Part shown: positions 1 through 9,814 of the stretch, in pieces
How positions within the stretch are numbered: the first letter of the stretch is position 1
How the letters are laid out: each line of letters begins with the position of its first letter
Assembly: GCA_026075535.2 (NCBI GenBank)
Contig: AP026538.1
Coordinates: forward strand, 18,794,337-18,858,336
DNA length: 64,000 bases
Reading direction: 5' to 3'
Origin: Tricholoma matsutake
Lineage: Eukaryota; Basidiomycota; Agaricomycetes; Agaricales; Tricholomataceae
Notes under the pieces: model-generated
Databases searched by the model: none
Seen by the model: the letters and a program-made list of their open reading frames with translations, nothing else
What the model was told of the DNA's origin: nothing
Position numbers and translations under genes: made by a program

Positions 1-740
1 AAGACAATCCCACGCCAATGCTGCCATGTCACAATGGCACACCACCCACCCCCAGCCTCACAAGCAACTGCTTGTGGGGTGGTTGATGGGTGGAACAATG
101 ACAGGGAGGGGAGGGGGTAGACAGGAGGCAGGGGAGATGATGAGGGGGAACCTACACCAACCCATGACACCCAGCAACCCCTACTGCTGCCATGAGCAAC
201 TGCTCACGGGGTGAATGAGGGGTGCAAGAGTGCATAAATGACATGCACAAGGGGGAGGGGAGATGACAGAGGGAGAGAGGAGGGAGGAGGGAATGAAATG
301 ATGACAGGGAGGGGGGCATGAGATAACAGCAATGAGAGGGGGAGGGAACACCACCAACTGCCACAACCATGACCACGAACCACTGCTGCAAGCAACTGCT
401 CACGGGGTAGAAATGGGAAGCAATGGGGAGGGGAGGAGGTGGTGACGATGACAGGGAGGGGGAAATAAGAGGAGGGAGGGGGAGACAAGGGGAAGGCCAC
501 AGCACCAGTGCCAGACAATGGGACGAGGGGGGATGGGGGGCACAAAATGACCAGGGGGGAGAGATGAGATGAGACAAGGGGCCGATGAGATGAGGGGAAC
601 CCAAACAATGCACCACACACCTCCAGCCTGACAAGCAACTGCTCATGGGGTGGATGGTGGGTGGAACAATGATGGGGAGCAGGGGAAACAGCACAATGAA
701 ACAGCAGTGATGTGACACACCACCACCTCCTCCCCCCCAT
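1..740 (+). repeat. GC-rich palindrome-module region, 5' part
   Basis: Purine-rich low-complexity DNA (many GGGAGGGG and GATGACA runs). It contains four copies of the near-palindrome AGCAACTGCT, at about 61, 194, 391 and 634, each followed by a GGGGTGG-like run. The same core with the same flanks recurs about twenty times in the window. The long open frames on the minus strand here are Pro/Ser/Leu-rich translations of the repeat, so I do not call a gene. The order of modules, AT-rich spacer, tRNA-like segment and GGACT stutter (1-1318) matches 58260-60250, so this looks like the right half of one such element, cut by the window edge. Confidence 0.7.
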
Positions 741-971
741 TTTGCCAGGGGGGGGGGTAGGGGGGTGTTTTTTTTTGGTTTTAAATAGTATAATTAAATA
801 GTATAATTAATTGTCCCCCCCTGCATTTGTGTGGGGGTTTTTTTTTCATCTATATTAATTATATTACTCCCTCACTTCTTTACAAGGGAAATTTTTTTAT
901 GAGCTCTTGTGAGGACAAAAAATAAGTGAACTATCCCTAAGTGCCTTAAATGGACATTATATTACATATTT
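741..971. other. AT-rich spacer, no gene
   Basis: A poly-G/poly-T run followed by AT-rich sequence with TATTAATTA and CCCTCAC motifs. A similar spacer lies at 59270-59450 in the second copy of the composite element, between the palindrome modules and the tRNA-like segment. No coding signal is seen. Confidence 0.5.
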
Positions 972-1318
972 ATGAATTCTCCTGTGGCTCAGCTGGTTGA
1001 GCACTTGTTTGGTGGTCATATGACTTACATCCCAAGGTCCATGGTTCAATCACTGCTCTACCCATTTATTTTGTAAGCACTTGGTGAAAATTTCACCAAG
1101 TTAAGTCTTCAAAATGGTGGTATACATGTTGGAATTGCATAGGACTTTACTTGGAATTTACTAGGAAGTTCTTGGAACCAAGAGTATATGGTCATCAAGA
1201 TACATTCTGATTGGATTCCTATCAGACTCCTAGGACTAGTATTGGACTAGTAGGACTCCTATTGGAAAACTCGGACTCCTAGGACTCCAATAGGATTATG
1301 GGGGGGAGTGAAAAGTAC
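972..1318 (+). repeat. tRNA-like segment, GGACT stutter and G-tract terminus
   Basis: The segment 985-1051 carries an A-box-like TGGCTCAGCTGG and a B-box-like GGTTCAATC about 47 nt apart, as in tRNA-derived Pol III promoters. I cannot fold it into an intact tRNA. It is followed (1170-1295) by degenerate repeats of GGACT/AGTCC and ends in GGGGGGGAGTGAAAAGTACTGCA. Almost the same terminus is found at about 60230-60255, and in inverted form at about 57741. The arrangement can be read as a tRNA-derived SINE or as the subterminal arm of an inverted-repeat element. The paired inverted copies at 57.7 and 60.2 kb favour the second reading. Confidence 0.6.
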
Positions 1319-1369
1319 TGCATTGTCCCATTGATGGTCAACAGTCTGGCACCAGTTCACAGTTACAAG

Positions 1370-1800
1370 CTCTCTTTACAGTCAGAGCCTGATGCAAGCT
1401 CCACCACTTCCACCACCAATGTGCAAGGCAAAACCACTTCTTTGATGTCCCAACCTGTTTGGGGACCAATTTCCAACAGCTTCATCCAGGAGTTGGTCAA
1501 AGCTCAAAGCCTTACCAGCGAGTGTCCCTGAAGCATCAGAGTTTGATAAGCTGGCAGTGTTTGGAGGAAGCCCAAAGGAATTTGATGACCCCACCTTGGA
1601 TGCTGATGAGCTATTGGAGGTGACACTGAACAGCATCTTAAAGTCAATGCTGGGCTGGGGAATCAAAGGGAAAATAGACAACATCATCTGTCATGGGAAA
1701 TGGGGGGCTAGATGGCACGGTGAATTTTGCAATGTACTTTGTGGATGAATGGGGCATGAGTGGAGGGCTGTTTGAAGGGAAGTGACAAATCTCATGATAG
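1370..1800 (+). pseudogene. TE-associated protein fragment
   Basis: One exon-like stretch reads, in frame from about 1500, through motifs such as FDKLAVFGG and LDADELLE, then shifts frame near 1700 (NFAMYFVDEWG, GGLFEGK). It ends at a possible splice donor (AAAG|GTGAGT, about 1817). I recognise the general type as one of the short acidic protein segments that recur in agaricomycete repeats, but I cannot name a function. There is an in-frame TGA in the upstream part and at least one frameshift, so it is a decayed fragment. It follows directly on the repeat terminus at 1318. Confidence 0.45.
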
Positions 1801-2060
1801 CTCAAGAAAAGGTGAGTGAAAGTTAAATATCATCAAACAAATTACTCACAAATGTATGCAGAGTGCCAGGAAACCTGTTACAATTTTGCTATCATAACCT
1901 GCGATGACTAAAGCATACTCCAGTGAGACCGGGTATTTCATTTTTCTTTCCCTCCACTCATAACATGACCCAGACTGATAGGGACCCTCTGATCTGACTC
2001 CCACTGATTGACTGGCTGTGCCACGGCAGTCCTTGACATCGGACCCTTGACATCGGATCC
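1801..2060. other. No feature seen
   Basis: Mixed-composition sequence after the presumed donor site. The only visible pattern is two tandem GACATCGGA-like words at 2034-2058. I see no gene. Confidence 0.4.
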
Positions 2061-2112
2061 GTGACATCAGACGCCTCATGCTTGGCATGAGGCTTATCTT
2101 CTATTGTTCTCT
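2061..2112 (+). repeat. Short direct repeat, copy 1 (with hairpin)
   Basis: GTGACATCAGACGCCTCATGC...GAGGCTTAT, repeated with about 85% identity at 4853-4908. This copy contains a perfect hairpin of GCCTCATGC and GCATGAGGC around a TTG loop. In copy 2 the right stem arm is mutated. The two copies bracket the stutter/palindrome element in direct orientation. They may be parts of a pre-existing LTR or promoter interrupted by that element. Confidence 0.5.
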
Positions 2113-3094
2113 GACATGCTGCACCACAGCACTCCATGCACTATGGGGCCCAAGGGGTAGAAAACTATCCCACATTTCATACCTTTAGATAGTGTAAAAT
2201 GATATATTTATGGTATAGTTTTCATGTATTGATAAACCCCAAAATGGAATAAGTTTCATCAGGAGTTGGCATGAAAATCTACCACTAAGAGGAGTGAAAA
2301 AGAATGCCTTTTCCTACCTGTAAGGGATGAGTCAATGGGATGAAAACCTCCCACATTTTGTCCCCAGTTCATCCCACACCAAATTCATCCCATGGGATGG
2401 TTTTCATGTTTATATGGGCATAAATAACACCCCTCTACCTGGGTTGAATTTCATCAACTTTACAGGGGTTTAAGAGGAATGAAAGAACCTGCCAATAATG
2501 TTTTTTCATCCCATTGATAGAATAGTTTCATCATGTATCAGAGTAAATTTCAAGCCACTAAGATACAAAATCTACTCAAAAGAAGCGAAAAAAATACCCC
2601 AGACCCCTGATGCCTCATTGTTGGCCTGTTGTCCCATCACGTCCCTGTCATCGTCGTCCCTGTCCCTGTCCCCCTCGCCATGTCGTCTCTGCCTCCTACA
2701 TACCAGCCTTACTCCCTATGAGCAGTTGCTCATAGTGGAGGGGTCTGTTGCCATGGCCTGGTCATCTTGGTGGTGGTGCTGGGTGCCGGGTTGCACTTGT
2801 TGTCACCCTCATCCCCATTGTCAGAGGATGCACCCATGATCCACCCCACAAGCAGTTGCTAATGGACGTGTGGTGGGTGCTGGTTCATCATGCCCTGGGG
2901 AAGGTGGTGGGGGGTCATCAGCGTGAGGCAGCAGGTAAAAGAGGGGTGGGGTGCATACCTGCCCTATATGGGCCTCTGAGCGCTGTCCCCTCCCATTGCC
3001 ATCTGTTCCCCACTCCACCCCTCCTGTTTCCTCCTTCGTTCATCACCCGGGGTGTGGGGTGCCCATTTTCGGGGTGATTCCTCGAGTTTTCTCC

Positions 3095-3160
3095 CTAAAA
3101 AATCAATTAATCTAATGGTTAGTATGATTGAATATAAAGAAAGAAAAGAAAAAAACTTAC
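3095..3160 (-). other. Intron-like segment beside palindrome (module a)
   Basis: On the minus strand this reads GTAAGT at the 5' end, a T-rich tract, a perfect TACTAAC branch motif and TTTTTTAG at the 3' end, 66 nt in all. Immediately upstream (3162-3204) is an imperfect palindrome of the GCCCCAAACGACGATA type. All fungal splicing signals are present. Whether it is transcribed is unknown. Confidence 0.55.
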
Positions 3161-3242
3161 ATGCCCCAAACGACGATACACATCGCATATCGTCAGTTGG
3201 GGTCAGGGTGCCTGTTTTCAGTGTAGCTGGTCCAGTTTTTCC

Positions 3243-3307
3243 CTAGAAAATGAAGTAGAATGGTTTATTAGTACAATTGAATAAGAAAAAAAGAAAAGAA
3301 AAAAAAC
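3243..3307 (-). other. Intron-like segment (module b)
   Basis: The minus strand shows a donor GTTTTTTTTC, a TACTAAT branch motif and an acceptor TTTTCTAG, about 65 nt. The adjoining GGGGCTC/GGCC palindrome is degenerate in this copy, and the donor is weaker than in the neighbouring copies. Confidence 0.45.
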
Positions 3308-3942
3308 TTTTGGCCATCGTGGGGCTCGTTTGCAAGTGTCATTGTTGTGCCCCCTTGTTGTCATGTTGTCCCCCTCATTGTCCCATCACCGTAGATGCCC
3401 ACAATCCACCCTACAAGCAGGTGCTCATAGGCATGGGATGGGTGTCATCCCCCTCCATTGTTGTGTCGTCCCCCCTCCCCTGTGTCCCATCATCGTCCTG
3501 CTGGTGCTGGTGCTGACAGTGTCATCCCCTCCCCACCCTGTCGTCATAGACAGGCTGCACCTGCGATCCCACCCTATGAGCAGTTGCTCGTAGGCATGGG
3601 GGCGGGTGCCATGTCATCCACAGCAGCGTGGTGTGGGGCGTGGATGGCGTTGGCGGTGAGCACCCGTGATCCACCCCATGAGCAATCGCTCGTGGGCATG
3701 GGGTGGATGTTTCTTGGATGTCATTGTTGAGCTCTGGGGAAGGAGGTGGGGGCATTGTCAGCATGACATGGCAGGTAATCGAGGGGGTGGTGTACTTACC
3801 TGGTGGGTCCCACTATACGGGCCTCCCACTGCCATCCTGTCTTCTGTCACCATCATCGTCATCGTCGCCCATCTCTGCCCCTTCCGTTTGTCATTTGTCG
3901 TTCCTGTCATTCCCATCATGCGTCATAGGCCTCATTTTTTCC

Positions 3943-4004
3943 CTAAACATAAAGTAATAGTTTAGTTAGTAAAATGAACACAAATTATAGCAGAAAAAAC
4001 TTAC
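3943..4004 (-). other. Intron-like segment beside palindrome (module c)
   Basis: The minus strand shows GTAAGTTTTT, a TACTAACTAAAC branch region and an acceptor TATGTTTAG, about 62 nt. The adjacent palindrome at 4007-4039 has stems TGGCCCAAACAACG and TTGTTTGGGCCA. The spacing of palindrome to donor is only a few nt, as in modules a and d. Confidence 0.55.
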
Positions 4005-4852
4005 TATGGCCCAAACAACGATTCATGTTGTTTGGGCCACATTGTGAGCGAGGTAGCTCGTTTGTGGCCACAGGTGGTGTTGCCGGTGTTGTGTTTGTTG
4101 TCGTGGGAGCCACGTTGACAGCATTGGGGTCATGGGAAGAGAGAGGAGAGAGGGGGGACATCGTCATCATCGATGGTGGTGGTCATGGTGAGGTGAGATG
4201 GCGGCATGGTGGTTATGGTTGATGTTGATGTGACGTGATGTTCAACATTCATCATGTGATGTGTTGAGGGTGGGCTGCAAATGACTTGTCAGTAAAACAA
4301 TTACAACACAAATGAAAAATCCCCTTTTTTGGGATGAAAAAAATTCTCTTAACACTTGTAATCCTGAAGTGTGAAAAGTATCCTCTCATTCTGACTGAAA
4401 ACAATAACAATAATACCTGAGGAAGGAACAGTCAATTCAATATTTAATGAAAGAAATTTCCCTACTAAAATCATCTCATAATAGTATGAAATTTGTATTT
4501 TATTTCAGGCTGAAAACACACTGTGTTATTCACACCTTTGTGGCAAGAAACACTATCCCATAAATTGTTGAAAGGTTTGATGAAAATTCACACATGAAGA
4601 TGGTTGCAAATCCATACCCTCATCTTGGATTAAAATTATCCCCTGTATTTCATCCCCTTGTAAAATGAAAATTCATCCCATTAGGTTAAGAATATTTTGT
4701 AACGTAACACATATGAACTCCATCCCTTGGATGGCTGAAATATTTGGGATGAAAATTCATCCCAAATTCATCCACCCTGAATTCAGCCATTTATGTTAGG
4801 AAATTCACATTTCTGAATTTAAATGGCTGAAAATCATATTGTGCTAGGTCCA

Positions 4853-5273
4853 CAGTGATGACATCAGATGCCTCATGCTAGACAGGAGGCTTATGGTTCT
4901 ATTGTTCTTTCTATATTTACTTGACAAACATCAGACCTTCCGATTGGACAATAGGTAGTCCTAGAACCATATATAAGCTACAGTAATACTGCCTGTATTC
5001 CTTAGCTTGACCTAATTTAAACAACAGTCTTAAACTCATCTGAACAACTTGACAACTCGAACTCGACAGTTGGAAAGCCTCCAACTGTGATACACGAACC
5101 AGCGGTCTACTCAGAAAGCCTCTGAGTACGGATAGCTGTAACAACTTGAGGAAGTACCCAAGCAAAGGCTGAAGCCCGATACACTAGGAAAGCCTCCTAG
5201 TGTGATACAGAGACAGTTGGAAAGCCTTGACACAGGAAGCCAAGGCTGAGTTAAGACCAATAGTCTTAACAAA
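4853..5273 (+). promoter_or_regulatory. TATA-containing leader region or solo LTR
   Basis: A CATATATAAG TATA-like box lies at about 4968-4977. The downstream leader is rich in AAC/CAA words, as fungal 5' UTRs often are, and runs to the ATG at 5288. The segment starts with the repeat also found at 2061, starts near TG and ends near CTTAACA, so a solo LTR is possible. The position directly before the transposase-like reading frame suits a promoter plus 5' UTR equally well. I cannot decide between the two. Confidence 0.4.
5067..5203 (+). promoter_or_regulatory. Three hairpins with the same AAGCC loop
   Basis: Three perfect hairpins (5067-5087, 5108-5128 and 5181-5203) have different 8-9 bp stems (CAGTTGGA, TACTCAGA, ACACTAGGA) but an identical AAGCC loop. 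A degenerate fourth lies at 5216-5232. Different stems with complementary arms around a fixed loop suggest RNA structure in the leader, with the loop as the conserved element. Confidence 0.6.
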
Positions 5274-5287
5274 ACCACAGCCATAGT

Positions 5288-6740
5288 ATGCAACTCACAG
5301 TCGAAGAAATACCTAGTCTGCCTGGGGCCATCATAGAACATGGACTTTCCACATTGGATCTCATTGACTCCAGGAATTTTCCAGTTAGTATTGATGTTCT
5401 GATGCTAAAGGCAGCTAGTATTGAGGTTCCAACACTGAGAGAATGTTCTGAACAGCTAGATGAAGCTCTGATCATTGATGTTGATGCCTTTGAGTACAAG
5501 GACATTCTGAAACAACCAAAAATGTCAGTGGCAGCATGCGAGGGATGCACTATAATTTTTCCTGATGGGAAATCACCACATACTGCATATCCCTTCGCCC
5601 TCCATGATATAATCATTCTTCCATGGGACTATGCCCTCAAAAATGGTGTGATGAAGTTATTTGCATGCAGTTGCCATGGGTCATCTGAAGGATCAGGTAC
5701 AGCCTGTCAGCCATGTCAACAACTCATCAAGAATGAAACATTAAGGAATATACTCAGGCAGATGGAGGATGGAGCTCATGAAAATGCTGGGTTCCCATAT
5801 CATGGATTTAGTGGCCTCCAGGAGATGCTCCATCATAAAAGCCAGCTAATTGAGTTCTATCAACTGTGTGGATTAAACCAGGCCAAGAAACTCCTTGTAA
5901 AGGCAGCTGCACTCTCTGACCAAAAGCAGCTCTTGATGGCTATTGCAAGTGGGAAGGTCAGCCAGGTGGATCACCTGATCAACATTGGTCTCCATCAAAG
6001 GAAGGGAGCCCACAGGTTGTTGGCTTTGTATATGGCAGCTGCAGAAGGGTACTACAACCCAAAGAGTTTTACAGAGGAGGAAGACATGAAGGTATTGCTC
6101 CTCTGGAAATTGGGTGGGAATAGAGTGGCAGAGATTGACCATCACACCAACAATGCACCAAGCATTTCGTACCTCAGGACCCACTCAACCATTCCACCAA
6201 TTATCCCTTCTCATGAGCAGCCCACAGTTGAGCAGGTCAATGTCAAGGCAACATTCGATGGGGTACTGGATGTGATTCACAGTAGAAATTGCTCCAAATT
6301 CATCCACACAGTCTTGATGTTCGATGAAATTGCCATGGAGAAGAGAATTTGCTGGGATCCAAAGATGAACTACTTCCTAGGATTATGCAGGGAGCATGCC
6401 CATAACACTGCAACAGAGCTCATCAATGAGGATGACATGGAGGCATTGTTTCAAACACTAGATGATGGACAGGTTCACCACACAGGAGAGGTGAGAAAGT
6501 TTTGGTTCCTTCCGCCAATGCAATTTTTACTTCTGTTTTAGGACCTGATCTATTTTTAGGCAACCATTAGTGCATTGGGAATCTTGTGCAAAGATAATCA
6601 AATATACTCTGGGCATCCCATCCTTATATCAGGAGACTGTAAGCAAGAATCAGGAGAAAAGCATGTGGAGGTTATCCAAACTGTTCTCAATGGCATCAAT
6701 GTGCTGCAAGACAAAACAAAACTCCACATTAGTGATGTGC
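5288..6740 (+). pseudogene. Transposase-like protein, two exons, 3' truncated
   Basis: Exon 1 is 5288-6490 and exon 2 starts at 6560. The intron (6491-6559) has GTGAGA and CTATTTTTAG ends and is in phase 0. The N-terminal 130-150 residues hold a CxCH...CxxC cluster (about residues 126-145), a probable zinc site. Further on are MAIASGKV, KLGGNRVAEI and, near residue 340, LMFDEIAMEKRICWD. Exon 2 continues with ALGIL and ILISGDCK. LM-DE followed by a G-rich strand resembles the first catalytic Asp region of RNase H-fold transposases related to P elements/THAP9. That assignment is inference. The frame is lost at about 6735, where a stutter repeat begins, so the C-terminal catalytic part is missing. 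Confidence 0.55.
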
Positions 6741-6895
6741 AAGGCTCAGCCCAAAGCCCTGAAGCCCAGGCTGCCAAGCCCCAGAAGCCTGACCCAAGCT
6801 GAGCCTTGGAGTGGGCTTGGTAGGGCTCAGGGCTTGGCTCATTATCTCTGAAGCCTGAGTTGAGCCCAAAAGCCTGGGCTTTGTGGCTGTGATTC
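6735..6895 (+). repeat. AAGCC/GGCTT stutter repeat (hAT-like end)
   Basis: Begins TAGTGATGTGC and continues as degenerate AAGCCC/GGGCTT words to about 6895. It is the same type as the ends of the element at 37219-38778 (TAGTGCTGT...), for which an 8-bp target duplication is visible. Here it interrupts the transposase-like exon. I found no right end or second target duplication. Confidence 0.5.
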
Positions 6896-7853
6896 AGTCG
6901 CTACTCTCAAGCATTGTCATGCACCATCTCCACCATCTCCACCCCACTCCTCATCTATTGGAAGCTCCTGCTACACAACAGCAAGCTATTGCTTACTGCC
7001 TGGCTTACAGGAGCTGCACAGATAATGGGGTGGGGGAAGTGGGGGACTGCAGTCGTTGGTAGCCATTCCTTGGGCATTGAGGTTGTTGATGCATTTAGGG
7101 CCACAGGGACAAGCAATGAGCAACACAAAGTCAAGCTCAGGAGGCAGTGTTTCCTGTTTCAAGGGATAGCAGTGCAGTCAGTGGAGATGGGACAGGGCTA
7201 TGGTGACTAGGTACACACCTTATGGCTATCTTGCTCCACAAGTCTCCTGGCGCCTCCTATAAGGGCAACCTCAGCCTCTGGCAAAGGGAAATCCAAAGTT
7301 AAAATTATACTACATATTACAGGGATTGGGGATGCACCTAGCAAAGGGAAATACGAAAAGAAAACTCTAAGGATCCCTTTGCCGATGCCCAGTATATGTG
7401 AAGACAACAAAAATCAAATAATAACCTAAAAATAGAAAATGCAGAGATAGGCAGATCAAGGCCACCAAATGACATCATACCAAGGGGTAGATGTCGGAAG
7501 GGGTGCTCTGCCTCTAAATATAAAACTGTCAACATGCACAAACATGATAGGAAGGGAAATTAGTAATAAAATCCGGAAAAATCATAGAAAATGAAGAATA
7601 GAAGGAAATGAAGTGAGGAAAAATATAGGATGAATGTAAAAAATAGGAGAAACACACAGGGCATCCCCCTAGTCCCCTTCCACCTCCAGCACATTACTGT
7701 GGGATGAATAATGAACTTGACACCTGGAGGAAAGGCAGTTGCTTTTGAAGTGTTGTCATTATAGTGACAAATGATCTGTGTGACAAACTTAGTATCAGAG
7801 AAAGATAAGCAAACAATAAAAAAGACTTACATTTCAATCTTGAGGCGCCAGGA
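6896..7853. other. Mostly featureless; one palindrome core
   Basis: A diverged AGCAAGCTATTGCTT palindrome lies at about 6980-6994. The rest has no codon-like signal, and the open frames are short and unsupported. Confidence 0.4.
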
Positions 7854-7919
7854 GATGGTTAGGAAACCACCCCATTACCTAATAAAATTTCATTTCAATT
7901 TTACTATGTCAAATTATCA
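7854..7919 (+). repeat. LTR 5'-end shard
   Basis: About 65 nt (GGTTAGGAAACCACCCC..., ATTACCTAATAAAATTTC...) nearly identical to the first 65 nt of the gypsy LTR at 40976 and 47154. It stops abruptly. A similar shard is at 26346-26412. Both shards are on the plus strand and both stop at nearly the same LTR position. Confidence 0.65.
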
Positions 7920-8004
7920 GTAATTTACACTGCCCCATATGTTCTGCGCGGATCCGTGCAGACTGCAACCATCTGGTGACCAAAATGAAAAATTACACCC
8001 CTTT
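7918..8004 (+). repeat. Small dispersed repeat, copy 1
   Basis: Starts CAGTAATTTACACTGCCCC and ends GAAAAATTACACCCC, with GATCCGTGCAGACT and CATCTGGTGACC inside. A close copy is at 9707-9812, and a partial one at 8085-8118. The GTAATTT end and the TAATTTTT reverse complement of the other end suggest a tiny inverted-end element. Confidence 0.55.
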
Positions 8005-9026
8005 TGCCATGGACTCAGCCCCAGTCCGCATGGAGTCCACATAAGTCTGTGTGGAGTCCACATAAGTCTGCATAAGTCCACACAGACTCCAACCATGTGG
8101 TGACCCAAATGAAGAATTGAGGCATGGGTTGATGGCAAAAAAAAAACAAGGATGCCCCCATGACAGGGGACATTTTATTGGTAGTATTGAATACAAAAAA
8201 AGTTGCCCCCCTGCCAAAGAGGGGGGCAGTAGACTATAGAATAAAATAAATAACCCACCGTCTCGCTAGCATGCAAGACAGCAGGGGTGGGTGCGTTCAT
8301 CGTCGGCCCTCTCTTGTGGCCCCCTCTTGTCCCCCCTCACCATTCCCTGTTGGTCTGTATGCACCCCCCTTTCTTGTCGTTGTTCCACCCACAATCCACC
8401 CCACGAGCAGTTGCTCATGAGGCTGGGGGTGGGTGGCTTGTCATCATTTGTCACTGTTGTTCCCCATTTGGATTTCTGTCTTTTTTTTTTAGGGGGGGGG
8501 GGGGGAGGGGTTTGGGTGCGTCAGTGCAACGTGGCGCATGTACGGGGGTTGGTGGGTGCTTACTAGGCAGGTATCCCCTTTCTGGGGTCTCCTGGCATCC
8601 CTCGGCACCCTCCTAGCCCATGTCGACAGCCTCACATCCCATTTGAACAGAGAGGAGGGGAATTGGGTGGGCGTCCCCCCAGGCGGGTGTCGTTGTCATC
8701 TCCCTCGTCGTCTCCCTCCCCCTCCCCCCTCATCTCCCTTTCCTCTCGTCTCCCATCCCCCTGATCATCATTCCACCCACCATCCACCCCACGAGCAGTG
8801 GCTCACAAGGCTGTAGGTGGGTGGTGTGTCCTTGTGGGGTGGATGGTGGATGGTGTGTCATTCTGTGGTTGGCGTTGGTTTTGTCGGTGTCGTGGGGCTA
8901 AGGGTGGGTGGTGTGTCGTCCGTCACCATGGGTGGTCATGGTGGGGCCCTGGTGCTCGTTTTTGTTTGTTTTGGGGGGATTTGTGTCGTCCTGCATTGTC
9001 GTCCATTGTTACCTGTAGATTAGAAC

Positions 9027-9088
9027 CTAAAAAACAAAGAAAACAATTAGTTAGTTGAGAAAAAGAAGAAATGAATAAAAAAATTTAC
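9027..9088 (-). other. Intron-like segment beside palindrome (module d)
   Basis: Minus strand: GTAAATTTTT donor, CTCAACTAACTAA branch region and GTTTTTTAG acceptor, 62 nt. The palindrome at 9094-9123 has GCCCAAACGACG and ATCATTTGGGC arms. The segment is duplicated at about 9180-9260 with the donor changed (the copy reads GGCAATTT), so the copy would not splice. Confidence 0.55.
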
Positions 9089-9179
9089 CTACAGCCCAAA
9101 CGACGCAATTGCATCATTTGGGCCTGCATTGCTTCTGGTCGGCTTGTTTGCAGCTCTTCGTGGCTGTGGAGTTGTTAAC

Positions 9180-9260
9180 TGTAGATTAGAACCTAAAAAA
9201 CAAAGAAAACAATTAGTTAGTTGATAAAAAGAAGAAACAAATAAAAAAAATTGCCTGCAT
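9180..9260 (-). repeat. Donor-dead tandem copy of module d
   Basis: Repeats 9010-9095 with few changes (AGATTAGAACCTAAAAAACA and the TTAGTTAGTTGA branch region retained). The splice donor position is altered and the palindrome is absent. Confidence 0.55.
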
Positions 9261-9489
9261 TGCTTCTGGTTGGCTTGTTTGCAGCTCTTCATGGTGGTGG
9301 AATGGGGCTGGGAGTGGGTGGAAGTGATGTGGGTAGAGTGGAGGTGGTGGTGGTAGAGAGGGAAGGAGGGAGGGAGTGAGGTGGCAGCATGGTCGTCGTC
9401 GATGGGATGAGTTGGCAATGTTGATGATGCAGCTGTGTGCTTTGTCATACAAAGCCAAACAGTCGTATGTAGTTGCACCAATAACGACA

Positions 9490-9585
9490 ATATACCACTG
9501 GCTGTGTAGTGTAATGGTAATGTGGATACGTACTTTATTAGTTAATCATGAGGCTCCGAGTTCAAACACCATTTGTGACATTATT
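9490..9585 (+). repeat. tRNA-like segment
   Basis: TGTGTAGTGTAATGGTAATG resembles an A box and GAGTTCAAACACC a B box, about 55 nt apart. It is followed by GGACT/GTCC-rich sequence and then by copy 2 of the small repeat. Too degenerate to be called a tRNA gene. Confidence 0.4.
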
Positions 9586-9706
9586 TTGCTAAGCTCAAAT
9601 TGTCTGCTCGGATGCATGCGGACTGTCCTTGCTGGTCCGACCTGGTTGATCATGGACGCGGTGGACGAAATCCGTGGAATCCAAGTAAAATACGTGGAAA
9701 CCACAG

Positions 9707-9812
9707 TAATTTACACTGCCCCATATGTTCCGCACAGATCCGTGCAGACTGTGCAGACTCCGTGCGGAGTCCAACCATCTGGTGACCAAAATGAAAAATT
9801 ACACCCCTTTCG
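9707..9812 (+). repeat. Small dispersed repeat, copy 2
   Basis: Matches 7918-8004, with an extra GCAGACTCCGTGCGGAG palindromic insertion in the middle. It abuts the start of the TCGA-rich gypsy element. Confidence 0.55.
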
Positions 9813-9814
9813 CC

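Larger units (their letters stand above)
2160..4850. mobile_element. Putative non-autonomous element: TTCATCCC stutter ends, palindrome modules inside
   Basis: Both flanks (about 2160-2560 and 4320-4810) are full of degenerate TTCATCCC/GGGATGAAA words. The interior (about 2600-4250) is GC-rich with palindromes at about 2720, 2851, 3415, 3578 and 3680 and three intron-like segments on the minus strand. The layout of short stutter repeats on both sides and GC-rich modules inside is the same as at 37219-38778 and 57741-60250, although the stutter word differs. I could not define exact ends or a target duplication. Treating it as a single transposon is inference. Confidence 0.45.
8240..9470. repeat. 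GC-rich palindrome-module region on minus orientation
   Basis: AGCAGTTGCT-type cores at about 8405 and 8793, C-rich and GTCATC-rich low-complexity DNA, and intron-like segments at 9027-9088 and 9190-9260. The open frames in this region are repetitive and I do not annotate them. Flanked in direct orientation by the small dispersed repeat at 7918 and 9707. Confidence 0.55.

Noticed and set aside
152..740. Long minus-strand open frames rich in Pro, Ser, Leu and Cys
   Set aside because: They are translations of purine-rich low-complexity repeat DNA and are matched by similar frames in the other module regions; no domain or splice structure.
972..1075. Functional tRNA gene
   Set aside because: A and B boxes are visible but acceptor and anticodon stems do not pair convincingly, and the same unit is repeated with other body sequences.
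8287..9058. Overlapping plus-strand open frames in GC-rich DNA
   Set aside because: Gly/Val/Trp-rich repeat translations over the AGCAGTTGCT module region; different frames are equally open.
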